Shown here: positions 45,946-54,201 of the stretch, in pieces
How the letters are laid out: each line of letters opens with the position of its first letter
How positions within the stretch are numbered: the first letter of the stretch is position 1
NCBI RefSeq assembly: GCF_003660265.1
Contig: NZ_QXQP01000007.1
Span: 1-64,000 of the forward strand
Direction of reading: 5' to 3'
Source: Helicobacter mehlei
GTDB taxonomy: Bacteria > Campylobacterota > Campylobacteria > Campylobacterales > Helicobacteraceae
Length of the DNA: 64,000 nucleotides
The notes under the pieces: model-generated
Told to the model about the DNA's origin: nothing
Database searches by the model: none
What the model saw: the letters and a program-made list of their open reading frames with translations, nothing else
Translations under genes and position numbers: made by a program

Positions 45946-46598
45946 ATCTTTTTCTTATAATATTTCTCCAAAGCCACAAACAGCCCACTTAAGGGCAATA
46001 ACACAACCAAGTAAGCAAATACCAATAATATTAAAGCCTCATTGGTCTTGTAATAAATGCCAATCAAATCTTTAGCCACAAACATTAAGTCTGCTAGAGC
46101 AATTGCGCTCACCACAGAAGTTTCCTTGAGTAAAAAAATCGTATTGGCTCCAAGTGAGGGCAAAGAGATCGCTAGACTTTGGGGCAAGAGCACAAAATAC
46201 AAACTCTGCCACTTAGAAAGCCCTAAACTCAAGGAACTCTCCATTTGCACCTTGCTTAGAGCTTTTAGTCCGAGTAAAAAACTCTCCGCCATATACGCCC
46301 CACCCAAAAAGATCACGCCCAGCACGGCACATTGCAAGGCACTAAGGGAAAGCCCCACCTCGTGTAAACCATAGTATAAGAAGAAGAGTTGGATGAGTAG
46401 GGGGGTGTTTCGGGCTAATTCTGTGTAGATTTTAGCAAAGCTGGCTAAAAACTTAGGCTTAAAGAACAGACACAAAGCCACGCCAAAACCTAGAAGAGTT
46501 GCCCCCAAAACACCCCAAAAGGAAATCTCAAGAGTGATAAAAAGCCCACGCTCAAAAAGAGGCAAGGCGTGGTACATAAATTGCCAATCCAAATCCAC
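45939..46598 (-). CDS. glnP: Amino-acid ABC transporter permease
   Basis: 219 residues, HisM/GlnP family, about five membrane helices. ERGLFITLEISFWGVLGATLLGFG starts the domain; the EAA loop is ESSLSLGLSKWQSLYFVLLPQSL. Start is GTG at 46596-46598 with AAAGGG seven bases upstream. First gene of the four-gene transporter set; only 66 bases separate it from acnB, transcribed the same way. Confidence 0.92.
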   Translation of the reverse strand: MDLDWQFMYHALPLFERGLFITLEISFWGVLGATLLGFGVALCLFFKPKFLASFAKIYTELARNTPLLIQLFFLYYGLHEVGLSLSALQCAVLGVIFLGGAYMAESFLLGLKALSKVQMESSLSLGLSKWQSLYFVLLPQSLAISLPSLGANTIFLLKETSVVSAIALADLMFVAKDLIGIYYKTNEALILLVFAYLVVLLPLSGLFVALEKYYKKKIC

Positions 46599-46664
46599 AA
46601 CGCAACCCTTTCATAAAAACCCCCTATCTTAGGGAAAATAGCTAAGGTTGCGCTTAAAGGCTCT

Positions 46665-49223
46665 TTAAAGTGCCATGGGCTCCATGAGGTGAAAATTCAT
46701 ATAGCGATAAATCTCCTCGCGGCGCGCTTCTAGCTTTTCAGCCACTAATCCTAGATACTCGCTAGGGGTAGGGATTTTACCCAAAAGCGCACACACCGCC
46801 CCCAGCTCCGCACTGCCCAAATACACCTGCGCGCCCTTGCCCATGCGGTTGTCAAAATTGCGCGTAGAAGTGGAGAACACCACGGCATTATCGCGCACCC
46901 GTGCTTGATTGCCCATGCACAAGCTACACCCCGGCACCTCTGTGCGCGCCCCAGCAGCCCCAAAGATAGAAAAATACCCCTCTTTGATGAGTTGTTGCTC
47001 GTCCATCTTGGTGGGGGGCACCACCCAAAGGCGAATAGGGGATGCCCCTGCTCCCTTGACGATTTCGCCAAAGGCTCTAAAATGCCCAATATTGGTCATA
47101 CAACTCCCAATAAAGACCTCATCAATCTTTTGGGGGCGTTTGGGGTTATTGAGCACCTCACTTAAAGTCGCCACATCGTCCGGATCGTTAGGGCATGCCA
47201 AAATGGGCTCTGTGATCTCATTAAGATCGATCTCAATCACGGCGGCGTACTCCGCATCTGGATCGGGCTCTAATAACACGGGGTTGTCAATCCACTCTTG
47301 CATTTTTTGCGCCCGTCTTTTGAGGGTTTCTTTGTGCTCGTAGCCACTGGCAATCATCTGCTCAATGAGCTGAATGTTAGAGCTCAGATACTCAATGATA
47401 GGTTCTTTATTGAGGCGCACAGTGCAGGCGGCAGCACTCCTCTCTGCGCTCGCATCGCTAAACTCAAAAGCCTGTTCAATCTTGATATTGCCCAAGCCCT
47501 CGATCTCTAAAATCTTGCCATTGAAGATATTTTTCTTGCCCTTTTTCTCCACAGTGAGCAAGCCCTGTTTGATCGCATAATAGGGGATGGCATTGACCAA
47601 GTCTCTTAGGGTGATGCCCGGTTGCATTTCTCCCTTAAAGCGCACCAACACGGATTGGGGCATATTCAAGGGCATGGTGCCTGTAACCGCAGCAAAAGCC
47701 ACTAATCCACTCCCAGCAGGGAAACTAATCCCAATGGGGAAACGCGTATGGCTATCCCCCCCTGTGCCTAGTGTATCGGGCAAGCCCATGCGATTGAGCC
47801 AAGAGTGAATAATCCCATCTTTAGGCTTGAGCGCCACCCCGCCCCTACTGGTAAAAAACTCCGGCAGAGTGGCTTGCAAGCTCACATCGGAGGGTTTAGG
47901 ATAGGCGGCTGTGTGGCAGAAAGATTGTAAGACAAAATCGGCTTCAAAACTAAGGCTGGCAAGTTCTTTAACCTCATCTCTAGTCATCGCCCCCGTGGTG
48001 TCTTGACTGCCCACAGTGGTGGTGATGGGCTCGCAATAAGCCCCGGGGCGCACACCCTCAAGGGCGCACGCACGCCCGACCATTTTTTGGGCTAGGGTGT
48101 AGCCTTTATGACTCTCTGCGGGTTGTTGGGGTTTGGCAAAGACTTCTGAGGGACCTAGCCCTAAGAATTTGCGCGCCTTGTTGGTCAAGCCCCGCCCAAT
48201 GATCAAGGCGATACGCCCCCCGGCGCGGTATTCATCGGCTAGGGTGGTGGGCTCGAGTTTAAAGGTGCTCACCACCTGCCCCTGCTTGTAAATCTCACCC
48301 TTGTAAGGATACACCTCAATGATGTCGCCCTCATGCAAGTCTTTCACATCGGCAACTAGGGGCAGTGCGCCACTATCTTCACAAGTGGCAAAGAAAATCG
48401 GGGCAATGACCCCTCCGATCACCACGCTCCCCGTGCGCTTATTGGGCACATAGGGAATATCTTGTCCAAAATGCCACATGATAGAGTTAGTCGCGCTCTT
48501 ACGCGAACTGCCCGTGCCGACCACATCGCCCACATACACCACCGGCACGCCCTTAGACTTGATATTGGCTAACCTCTCTTGGTAATTCTCTATGCGGTTT
48601 TTGAGCATGGCGTTGGCGTGTAGTGGGATGTCGCTCCTTGTGAAGGCATCGCTAGCCGGACTCAAATCGTCCGTATTGGTCTCCCCATCAATTTTAAGCA
48701 CGCACAGCTCCAGCTTTTCAGGCAGGGCGGGTTTATTCAAAAACCACTCGGCGTTCGCCCACGACTCTAAAACCTCTTTGGCTAGAGCGTTGCTCTTACT
48801 CAAATTAGCGATGGTTTCAAAAGAGTTATAGACTAAAAGCGTGGATTTTAACGCCTTGCAGGCTTGCTTAGCGATTGCAACATCGCTACTTTGCAGGGCT
48901 TCTATTAGGGGCGCAACATTATAGCCCCCTAGCATGGTGCCTAGATACTCCACCGCCTCAAGGGGGCTAAAGTGCGGACACTCTATTTTTTTAAGCGCAA
49001 TCTGACCTAGAAACTGCGCCTTAACCTGTGCGCCCTCATCCACGCCCGGGCTCACGCGCTGAATCAATAAATCCTTAGCCAAAGCGCATTCTTGCATGTC
49101 CTTAGAGTGCAAAAGAATGTCTAGCACGCTTTTAACCTGTTTGGCGTTTAAGGGTAAGGGGGGGATATTCTCTTGTGCGCGCTCCTGCTCGATGGTTTTG
49201 TATTCTTGGATGAATGTTTGCAT
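46665..49223 (-). CDS. acnB: Aconitate hydratase B
   Basis: Citrate to isocitrate via cis-aconitate; also 2-methylisocitrate dehydration in some species. AcnB architecture of ~852 residues: N-terminal HEAT-like domain (~1-160), the swivel domain next ([37 protein letters not shown]), then the catalytic domains with 4Fe-4S ligands in [13 protein letters not shown] and [11 protein letters not shown] plus an earlier [13 protein letters not shown]. The ATG at 49221-49223 has AAGGAG five bases upstream. Links gltA and icd in one pathway, though at separate loci. Confidence 0.96.
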   Translation of the reverse strand: MQTFIQEYKTIEQERAQENIPPLPLNAKQVKSVLDILLHSKDMQECALAKDLLIQRVSPGVDEGAQVKAQFLGQIALKKIECPHFSPLEAVEYLGTMLGGYNVAPLIEALQSSDVAIAKQACKALKSTLLVYNSFETIANLSKSNALAKEVLESWANAEWFLNKPALPEKLELCVLKIDGETNTDDLSPASDAFTRSDIPLHANAMLKNRIENYQERLANIKSKGVPVVYVGDVVGTGSSRKSATNSIMWHFGQDIPYVPNKRTGSVVIGGVIAPIFFATCEDSGALPLVADVKDLHEGDIIEVYPYKGEIYKQGQVVSTFKLEPTTLADEYRAGGRIALIIGRGLTNKARKFLGLGPSEVFAKPQQPAESHKGYTLAQKMVGRACALEGVRPGAYCEPITTTVGSQDTTGAMTRDEVKELASLSFEADFVLQSFCHTAAYPKPSDVSLQATLPEFFTSRGGVALKPKDGIIHSWLNRMGLPDTLGTGGDSHTRFPIGISFPAGSGLVAFAAVTGTMPLNMPQSVLVRFKGEMQPGITLRDLVNAIPYYAIKQGLLTVEKKGKKNIFNGKILEIEGLGNIKIEQAFEFSDASAERSAAACTVRLNKEPIIEYLSSNIQLIEQMIASGYEHKETLKRRAQKMQEWIDNPVLLEPDPDAEYAAVIEIDLNEITEPILACPNDPDDVATLSEVLNNPKRPQKIDEVFIGSCMTNIGHFRAFGEIVKGAGASPIRLWVVPPTKMDEQQLIKEGYFSIFGAAGARTEVPGCSLCMGNQARVRDNAVVFSTSTRNFDNRMGKGAQVYLGSAELGAVCALLGKIPTPSEYLGLVAEKLEARREEIYRYMNFHLMEPMAL

Positions 49224-49249
49224 GATCACTCCTTTTGAAATAGGCTTTT

Positions 49250-49255
49250 AGTATA
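49250..49255 (-). promoter_or_regulatory. Putative -10 box of acnB
   Basis: TTATTATATACT on the minus strand ends in TATACT at 49255-49250, about 27 bases before the acnB ATG. Confidence 0.45.
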
Positions 49256-49352
49256 TAATAACTTGGCTATGTTTTTGACAAGACACATGAAAACCCGCCT
49301 TTTTTCGTTGTGTTTTTTGTGTAAGATTTGCTAATTCTTTAAAGGTCTTAAA

Positions 49353-50039
49353 ATGCGCTTTGGAAAGATTGATTACTTGAACTTGCTCCCCTTTGATGTC
49401 TTTATCAAGGCCTACCCGACCCCTGTAAGTTTTAAACAATTTTTAAATCACAGAAAAACTTATCCTGCTAAGCTCAATCAAGATTTTCTCTTTAGGCGCA
49501 TAGATGCGGGCTTTATCTCCTCCATTGCCGGCTATGCAGCGTGGCGTAAAAAACAAGTTACACCCTGTGCGATCATTGGCTACAAGAAAGTTTTAAGTGT
49601 ACTTGTGGTGCTACAAGATGAAGGGATTGATACACAATCAGCAACTTCGAATGCCCTCTGCCAAGTTTTGGGGCTAAAGGGGCAAGTGCTGATTGGGGAT
49701 AAGGCTTTACGCTTTTATTACCAAGAAAAAGCAGAGTTTGTGGATTTAGCCGCGCTCTGGCATGCCAAAACCAGTTTGCCATTTGTCTTTGGGCGTTTTT
49801 GTTACCAAGCACATGGTGAGTTTTACACACAAATAGCGCATGCCTTTTACAAGAGACCTATAAAAATCCCCTACTATATTTTAGAGCAAAAAGCCCAAGA
49901 GAGTCAGCTTAATCGGCAACAGATTTTACACTACCTCAAACACATCCATTATAAAATGGGGGCTAAGGAAGAGTTTTCTTTGCGTTGTTTTTACAGACAA
50001 CTTCTTTTTAAGGGTATTAGGAAGGTGCGCCGTTTTTAA
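49353..50039 (+). CDS. mqnA: Chorismate dehydratase MqnA (futalosine pathway)
   Basis: First step of the futalosine menaquinone route: dehydrates chorismate to 3-enolpyruvylbenzoate. 228 residues in the short Helicobacter/Campylobacter form. N-terminal GKIDYLNLLPFDVF, the FRRIDAGFISSIAGY motif, and PFVFGRFCYQ match the periplasmic-binding-like MqnA fold. AAAGG precedes the ATG by nine bases. Convergent with and overlapping the membrane protein gene by 23 bases. Divergent to acnB across 129 bases, the same neighbourhood I recall for HP0779-HP0780. Confidence 0.87.
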   Translation: MRFGKIDYLNLLPFDVFIKAYPTPVSFKQFLNHRKTYPAKLNQDFLFRRIDAGFISSIAGYAAWRKKQVTPCAIIGYKKVLSVLVVLQDEGIDTQSATSNALCQVLGLKGQVLIGDKALRFYYQEKAEFVDLAALWHAKTSLPFVFGRFCYQAHGEFYTQIAHAFYKRPIKIPYYILEQKAQESQLNRQQILHYLKHIHYKMGAKEEFSLRCFYRQLLFKGIRKVRRF

Positions 50040-50535
50040 AGCTCAAATACATCCACTCCCCATACCACCCCAAAAAGCCCAACAAATAAAAAGCCCATCT
50101 AGCATCATTGTAACGATCGACTTGCCAGATCACATGCGCGCTCAACATAAAAGTTACAATGCCGGCGATGAGAACCAATAAATTAGCATATTCGTAGATT
50201 CCAAAATATTCTTTTCTTTTGGCTAACACGGCGATTAAAAAGGCAAGATTGAAACCAAAAAGAGCAAAATCCACCCATGCATGCCAATGGTGTTTGAGCA
50301 AATAGGGTTGGAAGCTAGAGGCAAAGAGTATAATCAAACAGACATTCATGGAGGGTGCAAAAAAAATCAAATATTTGATCCAAGCGGAGCTAGGCGCATG
50401 CCATCTAGCCAAAAAACGCCATAACCCCAAACCCAAAAAAGCTAGGTAAAAAAAAAGAGAGAAGAAGAAAGAGAATGGGGGTGCGTTGTTGGGCTTTACC
50501 TGGTTAAACAAAAAGAGATAACAAAAAAAAAACAC
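50017..50535 (-). pseudogene. C-terminal part of a frameshifted polytopic membrane protein
   Basis: About 165 residues with four or five hydrophobic segments (PPFSFFFSLFFYLAFLGLGLW, YLIFFAPSMNVCLIILFA, WVDFALFGFNLAFLIAVLA, YANLLVLIAGIVTFMLSAHV, WAFYLLGFLGWYGEWMYL). Its only start is a GTG at 50533-50535 right at a T10 tract, with no ribosome-binding site. The upstream frame (50504-50797) ends 20 bases past the same tract. A tract of nine or twelve T would join both into one protein of ~265 residues with about eight membrane helices. Family not recognised; position matches HP0771. Confidence 0.6.
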
Positions 50536-50797
50536 AGCCGGCTAGGGCTAGTAATTTGGGAATAAATAAAGAGTGCTTGCGTCTAGTGGCGATAAAATAC
50601 CCAAAGGACATCAAAATGCCACAGATATAAAAAATGGAGATCAAGATGGCGTAAAAATGCCCGGGTTCGTTGAAAATGGCAAAAAGTTGGGAGAAATTGC
50701 GTTGGAATGCTGAGAGAATCAAGGCTAGAGCAGTGATCACAAAGAGGACAAAAAAGACTGAGGAGAGCACCAACTTATAGGTGTTGGGCTTTTTCAT
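50504..50797 (-). pseudogene. N-terminal part of a frameshifted polytopic membrane protein
   Basis: About 97 residues from the ATG at 50795-50797, eight bases after the amiA stop. Three hydrophobic helices: KLVLSSVFFVLFVITALALI, YAILISIFYICGILMSFGYF and LLALAGCVFFLLSLFV. Translation passes through a T10 tract (50523-50532) and stops. The next frame carries on with more helices. This looks like the first half of a slipped-strand or decayed gene. No function can be assigned. Confidence 0.6.
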
Positions 50798-50804
50798 AGA
50801 GAGA

Positions 50805-51881
50805 TCAATAGTTTTTTTCAAAAAAGCTTTGGATGCCATTGGCAATCCCTTTTGCTAGAAATTGTTGGTAAGTTTTGTCTTGGAGGCGCTTAGACTCTTT
50901 GGGGTTGGAGTTGTAGCCAATCTCAATTAAGATAGAGGGCATGAGTGCTCCGGCTAGCACCCAAAAAGGACCCTCCCGAACACCTCCATCCACAACACCT
51001 TGATAATGTTGGCGCAATAAACTTAAGATACCAAATTGGATGTCAATGGCTAGTTTGTTAGAGATCACGAGCCTTTGGGAGTTGAGCGAGTTTAAAAAGG
51101 ACATTTTTGAAAAATAATCCATACCCCGCACATCATCCTGGTTTTCTTGTTCGGCGACTTTACGCGCTCTTTCACTACGGGCGGGTGAAAGAAAATAGGT
51201 TTCTACGCCTTGGGGGTTAGAAGTAGCATGCTTGGGGATTGAGTTAGCGTGGATAGAAATGAACAAATCGGCTTCTTTGTTGTTGGCAAATTCGGTGCGC
51301 TCCTTCAAACCGATATAATGATCGTTGTGGCGGGTCATATAGACAATATACCCGCGTCCTTTAAGTTCTTGTTGTAGGTATTTGGCCACATGCAAGACAA
51401 TGTGCTTTTCACATATATGGCTAGCCCCCATAGCCCCGCAATCACGCCCACCATGCCCGGGGTCTAAGACAATCTTAAAACGCTTAGGGGTTGGCTCTGG
51501 TGGGGGGGATGGGAGGCTGGCAGTGGCTGGGGGTTTGTTGGCAAGGGAGATATAAAGATGATTGGCAGTGATTTTGAGTTGGTATGGGGTTTGTCTGTGG
51601 AATTTGATCAATATCCTGATCGTGTATTTGCCATGCTTGCTAATTTTAATCAAAGTGTTATGGGGAAAGGGATAACTCTTGGGAGGACCTAAAAGTTGGG
51701 CTTTGATCTCCAAAAGGTCTTTGGCAGGACTCAAGTGGGTTGTTTTGAGTGCACTCGGGTGGAAATCCTTGTTAAAGCTAATGCGGACACTGCTAGTGCC
51801 AAAAGGAACAATTTGGGTAATTTTAAGCGCATGGGCACTTAAGCCTAAGCATAGCGCAAGACATAGCCAAATAAAACGCAT
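50805..51881 (-). CDS. amiA: N-acetylmuramoyl-L-alanine amidase AmiA
   Basis: Periplasmic amidase that splits septal peptidoglycan so daughter cells part. 358 residues: signal peptide (WLCLALCLGLSAHA), an AMIN-like N-terminal domain (~20-110), a Pro-rich linker (PSPPPEPTPK), then an Amidase_3 domain. Zinc ligands: His in VLDPGHGGRDCGAMG, Glu in HICEKHIVLHVAKYL region, His in LFISIHANSIP; catalytic Glu in SILIEIGYNSNP. Start overlaps the nitronate monooxygenase stop by one base. Confidence 0.93.
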   Translation of the reverse strand: MRFIWLCLALCLGLSAHALKITQIVPFGTSSVRISFNKDFHPSALKTTHLSPAKDLLEIKAQLLGPPKSYPFPHNTLIKISKHGKYTIRILIKFHRQTPYQLKITANHLYISLANKPPATASLPSPPPEPTPKRFKIVLDPGHGGRDCGAMGASHICEKHIVLHVAKYLQQELKGRGYIVYMTRHNDHYIGLKERTEFANNKEADLFISIHANSIPKHATSNPQGVETYFLSPARSERARKVAEQENQDDVRGMDYFSKMSFLNSLNSQRLVISNKLAIDIQFGILSLLRQHYQGVVDGGVREGPFWVLAGALMPSILIEIGYNSNPKESKRLQDKTYQQFLAKGIANGIQSFFEKNY

Positions 51882-52972
51882 CAGTCTTGTGTTAATTCTT
51901 GCACCAGCTCATGAACACTGATGATTTTATCAATGCGATACCCGTTTGCCCCCGTAAAATAGAGCCCCTCAATGCGATTGCCCAAATAACTACGCCCCAG
52001 CCCATCGGCGATACAATAGCCAACTTTTTTAGCCTCTTCGCCCCGGTTGCAAGGCCCCACGCAATTACTCACGCAAGAGATCTTGGGGGCGTTGCCTTCC
52101 TTAATGCGTTGCAACACGCCAGTATTAATGGCGCGTGCGGGGTAGCCAACCGGGGATTTAACTAGCAAGATGTCTTCTTTTTGCAAAGAGGGCAAAATCT
52201 CGGCATAGACTTTAGCATCGCATTCTTTAGTGCCCAGAAACCTAGTCGCCATCTGTACCCCACTAGCCCCTAAATTAAGCATGGTATCGATGTCCTTGCG
52301 ATCCCAAATGCCCCCAGCAGCAATAATGGGGATATGCCCCCACTCTTTAGAAGCTTCCACAATGCCCGGGACTAAATTTTCTAGCTGGTATTCTTCTTTA
52401 AAACAATCCTCGTATTTAAAGCCTTGATGCCCCCCACTCAAAGGTCCTTCCACAATGATCGCATCCGGAACGCGTTTGTAGCGCGCACTCCAGCGTTTGC
52501 AGATGATGTGCAGGGCTTTAATCGAGGAAATAATAGGCACCAGTGCCACATGGGGGAAGTCTTTGGTAAATTCGGGCATGTTGGTGGGCAAACCCGCCCC
52601 CGTGATGATCACATTTGCCCCCGCTTCGCACGCATCACGCACCACCCGCCCGTATTCGTTAATGGCGTGCAAGATATTGGCTCCCAAGGGTTTAGCTCCA
52701 CAGATTTTGCGTGCATTTCTGAAAATTTCATTCAGGGCTTGTTTGGAGTAAAAGTTAAGGGCTTCAAAGGGCTTTTTGGAGATCATTTTTTCCACAAAGC
52801 GCATATTTTTATAATAGCCCGTGCCCACTGCCGAGATCACGCCCAAAACGCCCTCTTTAGTGGCATTGCCGGCCAATTCGTCCCAACTAATCCCCACACC
52901 CATACCCCCTTGAAAAATGGGGTATTGGATGGTGTGTTTGCCAATTTTGAGCGGTTTTAGTGTAGAAGCCAT
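51881..52972 (-). CDS. Nitronate monooxygenase / enoyl-ACP reductase II-like flavoprotein
   Basis: 363-residue FMN TIM-barrel of the 2-nitropropane dioxygenase/FabK family. IQYPIFQGGMGVGISWDELAG at the N-terminus, NVIITGAGLPTNMPE, PDAIIVEGPLSGGHQG, PIIAAGGIWDRKDIDTMLNLGASGVQMATRFLGTKE (phosphate-binding). A C-terminal Cys cluster (SCVSNCVGPCNRGEEAKKVGYC) is typical of the Helicobacter/Campylobacter subgroup. It could detoxify nitronates, but its true substrate is unknown. Between tyrS and amiA in the pyrH operon. Confidence 0.86.
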   Translation of the reverse strand: MASTLKPLKIGKHTIQYPIFQGGMGVGISWDELAGNATKEGVLGVISAVGTGYYKNMRFVEKMISKKPFEALNFYSKQALNEIFRNARKICGAKPLGANILHAINEYGRVVRDACEAGANVIITGAGLPTNMPEFTKDFPHVALVPIISSIKALHIICKRWSARYKRVPDAIIVEGPLSGGHQGFKYEDCFKEEYQLENLVPGIVEASKEWGHIPIIAAGGIWDRKDIDTMLNLGASGVQMATRFLGTKECDAKVYAEILPSLQKEDILLVKSPVGYPARAINTGVLQRIKEGNAPKISCVSNCVGPCNRGEEAKKVGYCIADGLGRSYLGNRIEGLYFTGANGYRIDKIISVHELVQELTQD

Positions 52973-52983
52973 GTTTTTACCGC

Positions 52984-54192
52984 TTAGTTAATGATGGCGC
53001 GGATGAAGCGGCGCTTACCCACCTGCACCACATAACTTCCTTGAGAAAAATGGTAGTTTTCATCTAAGAGCACTTCTTGATTGATTTTGACACTTTTAGC
53101 TTTAATGTCGCGGCGTGCTTGGGAAGTGGAGGGGCTTAGTTTAGCCTGTTTGAGCAATTCTGCAACCCAAATCCCCGCACCAAATGCCATTTGTTCTAAA
53201 TCACTAGGGGTTTGCTTTTGGCTAAAAACGCGATCAAATTCGCCCTGAGCGTGTTGGGCTTGCTTGGCTGTATGTAAGCGGGTGGTGATCTCTAGGGCTA
53301 GGTTTTCTTTGATGGCTTTGGGGTGCAATTCCCCTTTTTCTACGCCATTTTTAAGCTGGGCAATCTGGGCACTACTTTTTGCGCTCAAAAGTTCGTAATA
53401 ACGCCACATCAAATCATCGCTAATGCTCAAAAGTTTAGCATACATGCTTTCTGCTGGTTCTGTGATGCCGATGTAATTGCCTAGACTCTTGCTCATCTTG
53501 TGTGTCCCATCTAAACCCTCTAACAAGGGCATGGTGAGCACGCTTTGTTCCTTGTCCAGACCATAGGCGCGCTGTAAAAACCGCCCCACTAAGAGATTAA
53601 ACTTTTGATCATTGCCTCCAAGCTCTATGTCGCAATCTAAGGCAACTGAATCATAGCCTTGCAAGAGCGGATACATGAACTCCACCACGCTAATGGGTTT
53701 ATTTTCTTTATAGCGTTTCTCAAAATCGTCCCTTTCGAGCATTCTAGCCACTGAAAATTTAGAAGTCAATACAAGCAAACCATCTGCGCCCAGCGGGCGT
53801 AACCACTTTGAATTAAAGCACACATCGGTAAGTGTGGAATCTAAAATTTTAAACACTTGTTGCTCGTAGGTCTTAGCATTGATCAAGACCTCTTCAAAGC
53901 TTAGGGTTTTCCTCGTTTCGCTCTTACCACTAGGATCGCCAATGGTGGCAGTAAAATCCCCGATCACAAACTGCACCCGTGCGCCATGCCTTTGCAAGGT
54001 GGCTAATTTATTTAAAAGCACGGCATGCCCCAAGTGCAAATCTGGGGCTGTGGGGTCAAAACCAGCCTTGGCATAAAAGCGTTGTTTGGTGGTGTAAAAA
54101 CGCTCCACCAAGTTTTGCAAGTATTCTAGTCCAATGCACTCGCCCATGCCCCTAGTGATGTCAGCCATCGCTTCTTTGATCTGTGCTTGCAT
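52984..54192 (-). CDS. tyrS: Tyrosyl-tRNA synthetase
   Basis: Class I synthetase charging tRNA-Tyr. 402 residues. GFDPTAPDLHLGHAVLLNKLATLQ is the HIGH region (HLGH). MYPLLQGYDSVALDCDIELGGNDQKFN binds tyrosine, and the KMSKS loop is LDGTHKMSKSLGNYIG. A C-terminal S4 RNA-binding domain starts near residue 345 (AKLSPSTSQARRDIKAKSVKINQ). TyrRS of the TyrZ-like long-linker kind. ATG at 54190-54192, ten bases after the spoT stop. Confidence 0.95.
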   Translation of the reverse strand: MQAQIKEAMADITRGMGECIGLEYLQNLVERFYTTKQRFYAKAGFDPTAPDLHLGHAVLLNKLATLQRHGARVQFVIGDFTATIGDPSGKSETRKTLSFEEVLINAKTYEQQVFKILDSTLTDVCFNSKWLRPLGADGLLVLTSKFSVARMLERDDFEKRYKENKPISVVEFMYPLLQGYDSVALDCDIELGGNDQKFNLLVGRFLQRAYGLDKEQSVLTMPLLEGLDGTHKMSKSLGNYIGITEPAESMYAKLLSISDDLMWRYYELLSAKSSAQIAQLKNGVEKGELHPKAIKENLALEITTRLHTAKQAQHAQGEFDRVFSQKQTPSDLEQMAFGAGIWVAELLKQAKLSPSTSQARRDIKAKSVKINQEVLLDENYHFSQGSYVVQVGKRRFIRAIIN

Positions 54193-54201
54193 GTTTGTCC
54201 T

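Noticed and set aside
45383-46075. 230-residue open frame opposite the two permease genes
   Set aside because: Complement of genuine membrane-protein genes; Lys/Thr/Ser-rich shadow translation with no domain.
46909-47343. 144-residue open frame opposite acnB
   Set aside because: Lies across the conserved aconitase C-terminal domain; antisense artefact.
49248-49439. 63-residue minus-strand frame covering the acnB-mqnA gap
   Set aside because: Overlaps the acnB promoter and the start of mqnA on the other strand, without RBS or similarity.
52424-52960. 178-residue open frame opposite the nitronate monooxygenase gene
   Set aside because: Shadow of a well-conserved enzyme; no family resemblance.
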